This document shows positions 20,618-22,935 of a stretch of 22,935 nt of DNA, piece by piece. Positions within the stretch are counted from its first letter, which is position 1. Each line of letters opens with the position of its first letter. The translations under genes and the position numbers were made by a program. Location of the stretch: the NCBI GenBank assembly GCA_964632355.1, contig CAZWBW010000040.1:1-22935 (forward strand), in the 5' to 3' direction. This stretch comes from JALOAP01 sp964632355. GTDB taxonomy: Bacteria; Chloroflexota; Dehalococcoidia; Tepidiformales; Tepidiformaceae. The notes below the pieces were generated by a model. It did not search any database, was not told the origin of the DNA, and saw only the letters and a program-made list of their open reading frames with translations.

Positions 20618-22935
20618 ATGGCTGGTCCGTTCGCTGATCTCCGCATCGTCGACTTCTCGCAGGGCGTTGGCGGCCCGCTTGCGACCATGCTCTTCGCCGA
20701 CCTCGGCGCCGACGTGCTCAAGGTCGAGCCGCCCGGCGGCGACCGCGCGAAGGACGAACCCGGCTACCTCTGCTGGAACCGGAACAAGCGCATCACGACG
20801 CTCGACCTGCACACGTACGAAGGTCTGCGCGAGGCCCGCCGGCTGATCGCCGCCGCGGACGTCGCCGTCTTCGATGCGCTACCCGGCGAGCTCGAACGCC
20901 TCGGCCTCGACGCGGTCACCTGCCTTGAAGCGAACCCGCGGCTCATCCATGCGTGGCTGCCGCCGTACGGCACCGAGGGCCGCTGGAGCCAGCTCCCGCA
21001 CGACGAGCTGCTCCTCACCTCGGTCAGCGGCGTCGCCGATATGCAGTACAGCTTCGAACAGCGGCCCGTCGCGCTCGTGACGCCCCAGGTCGGCTACGCG
21101 CAGGGAACCATCACCGCGAACGGCATCGCCGCCGCTCTCTGGGACCGCCTCCAGACGGGCCGCGGACAGGCCGTCACCATCTCGGGTCTCCACGCCGTTG
21201 CCTCGGTTGAAAGCGGCGGCGCCATCAACGCCGAAGGCATGGTCCGGCTTGGCGGCCGCTCGTCGCGTGGCGGTGTGCCGCACTACCGCCTGTACGAATG
21301 CGCCGATGGCGAATGGTTCTTCCTCGGCACGCTCANNNNNNNNNNTCCTGAAGGCGCTGGAAGCGACCGACATGCTCGAGCTGATGTCGCTGCCCGGCGT
21401 CGATGGCGAGTTCGCGAACCTCTTCCAGCCGCCGATGTCCGACGAGGTGCAGGCGCGCCTCGAAGCGCGGTTCAAGGAGAAGCCACGCGACGAATGGCTG
21501 CGCATCCTGCACGAACACGACGTGCCCCGCGGCCCGGTTGGCAACCGCGAGGAGTGGTTCCGCAGCGAAACGGTGGCGGCGAACGAGATGCGGCTGGTAC
21601 TCGACCACCCCGAGCACGGACAGGTCGAGATCCCCGGCCTCCCGATCAAGTTCAGCGACACCCCGGGCGAAGTTCGCCACCTGCCGAGCGACGAGGTTCA
21701 CATCGAAAGCACCACCGCCTGGACCGAACCGCGCCAGCAGCCCGAGGTCCCGGAAGGCCCCGCGCCGATTCGGCGGCCGCTCGAAGGCGTTCGTATTCTC
21801 GACCTCGGTGCGTTCATCGCCGGGACCTTCGCCCCGACGGTGCTCGCGAACTACGGCGCCGACGTCATCAAGATAGAACCGACCACCGGCGACCCGTTCC
21901 GCACCTACGGCCTCATGTTCGTTGGCCACAATCTCGGCAAGCGCAGCCTCGCGATCGACCTGAAACACCCGGAGGGCCGCGAAGTCTTCCTCGAACTCGT
22001 GCGCCAGTCCGATGTGGTGCTCGATAACTTCCGGCTTGGCGTGAAGGAGCGGCTGGGCATCGATTACGCGAGCCTGAGCGCCGTGAACCCGCGCATCATC
22101 TGCTGCTCGGTGACCGCGTACGGTCCGAAGGGGCCGCTGGCCACCGACCCGGGCTTCGACCCGCTGCTCCAGGCGATGTCGGGCATGATGGCGGCGCAGG
22201 GCGGTGACGACGAGCCGGTGTTCCACCAGATCGCCATCAACGACTCGGCCACCGCGATGATGGCGGCGTTCGGGATCCAGGCCGCGCTCCACGCCCGCGA
22301 GCGGACGGGCCGCGGGCAGGAGGTGCACACCTGCCTGGCGAACCAGACCATCATCTTCCAGTCGGGTGAAGTTACCTGGTACGAAGGCCGCAAACCCTCA
22401 CCTGTGGGCGGCCGCGACTTCCTCGGGCCGTCGGCGGTTCGGCGCTTCTACCAGTGTGCTGACGGCTGGATCTGCATCGGCGCGCAGACGCCCGCGCACT
22501 TCCACGGCATCGTGGCCGCGCTCCAGCACCCGGAATGGGCCGGCCGCTGGGTCGCCGAGAAGGTGTTCGACGAACCGGCCACGAGCGAACTCGGCGAACT
22601 CATCGCGGGTGTGCTGGCCGACATGCCGCGGGAGGAGGCGCTCGATCGCCTGCTGACGCATGGTGTGCCGGCGGCGCCGGCGCTCGCGGCGGCCGATATG
22701 TTCACCGACCCGTGGATGCACGCGAACAACTTCTTCCAGTCGTTCCAGGACCCGCAGTTCGGCGATGTCACCAGCGTGCGGGCCTACGCCGACTGGAGCC
22801 GGTCGCGCGGTGGCTTCCCGCACCGCGCTCCCCAGTGCGGCGAACACAGCCGCGAAATCCTGCGGGAGTTCAACATCCCGGACGCCCGGATCGACGCGCT
22901 GGCCGCCGCGGGCGTGCTGGGTGGCAAGATTCCCC
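20618..22935 (+). CDS. Tandem-domain CaiB/BaiF (family III) CoA-transferase, gap inside, 3' incomplete
   Basis: Two family III CoA-transferase domains sit in one gene. The first starts FADLRIVDFSQGVGGPLATM then LFADLGADVLKVEPPGGDRA and runs to about 21335. Ten N follow, and the frame resumes at CTG 21348 (LKALEATDMLELMSLPGVDG). The second starts near 21768 with PLEGVRILDLGAFIAGTFAP then TVLANYGADVIKIEPTTGDPF and is open to the window end. These enzymes move CoA between carboxylic acids by a ping-pong reaction through an aspartyl-CoA intermediate. The second domain has the expected Asp in IAINDSATAMM (codon 22242-22244). The first has Gly159 at the matching place (PQVGYAQGTITANG), so it looks non-catalytic. 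The true gap must be a multiple of 3, not 10. Start ATG 20618 directly precedes the conserved first strand. The substrate is unknown. Confidence 0.9.
21336..21345. other. Assembly gap (10 N) inside the CoA-transferase gene
   Basis: Ten N bases; the coding frame changes across them although both sides are clearly the same gene, so the length is nominal. Confidence 0.98.

Overview
The window is GC-rich bacterial chromosome (by eye about two thirds G+C) with tightly packed housekeeping and metabolic genes on both strands. Two 10-N runs (16313-16322 and 21336-21345) mark scaffold gaps, so this is draft or metagenome-assembled sequence. No gene fixes the taxon. The high GC, the apparently leaderless promoters (TANNNT placed 6-7 nt before ATG), the membrane-anchored LuxR/beta-propeller protein and the tandem CaiB CoA-transferase would fit Chloroflexota or a similar lineage; that is inference.

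Layout, 1-4.0 kb, plus strand: the end of an MmcQ/YjbR-family gene, leuB, a frameshifted DUF3800 gene in a lower-GC patch, a small GNAT protein and an MFS transporter. 4.0-10.9 kb, minus strand (described in transcription order, right to left): glycosyltransferase, DUF1028 protein, alkyl-sulfatase-like MBL hydrolase, LuxR/TM/beta-propeller regulator, then an ABC-2 ATPase/permease pair with overlapping stop and start codons. 10.9-14.2 kb: a decayed SnoaL/NTF2-like remnant, a HAD hydrolase, ruvC, and purH behind a clear ZTP riboswitch. 14.2-18.7 kb: a ferredoxin-reductase-type flavoprotein (minus), a VOC protein and a small membrane protein (plus), a GalE-type epimerase interrupted by a gap (minus) and an NDH-2-type dehydrogenase (plus). 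18.7-20.6 kb, minus strand: a three-gene operon with 4-nt overlaps (sulfurtransferase, methyltransferase, thiamine-binding-family protein). 20.6 kb to the end: a tandem-domain CaiB/BaiF CoA-transferase that contains a gap and runs off the window.

The most informative non-coding features are the ZTP riboswitch, which couples purH to the folate-stress signal ZTP/ZMP (ZMP is the substrate of PurH); a degenerate heptanucleotide repeat (unit AGTGCTC) at three sites that reaches into gene ends; and recurrent -10 boxes abutting start codons. I saw no tRNA, rRNA, CRISPR array, intact insertion sequence or defence system, and no clearly undescribed multi-gene system.
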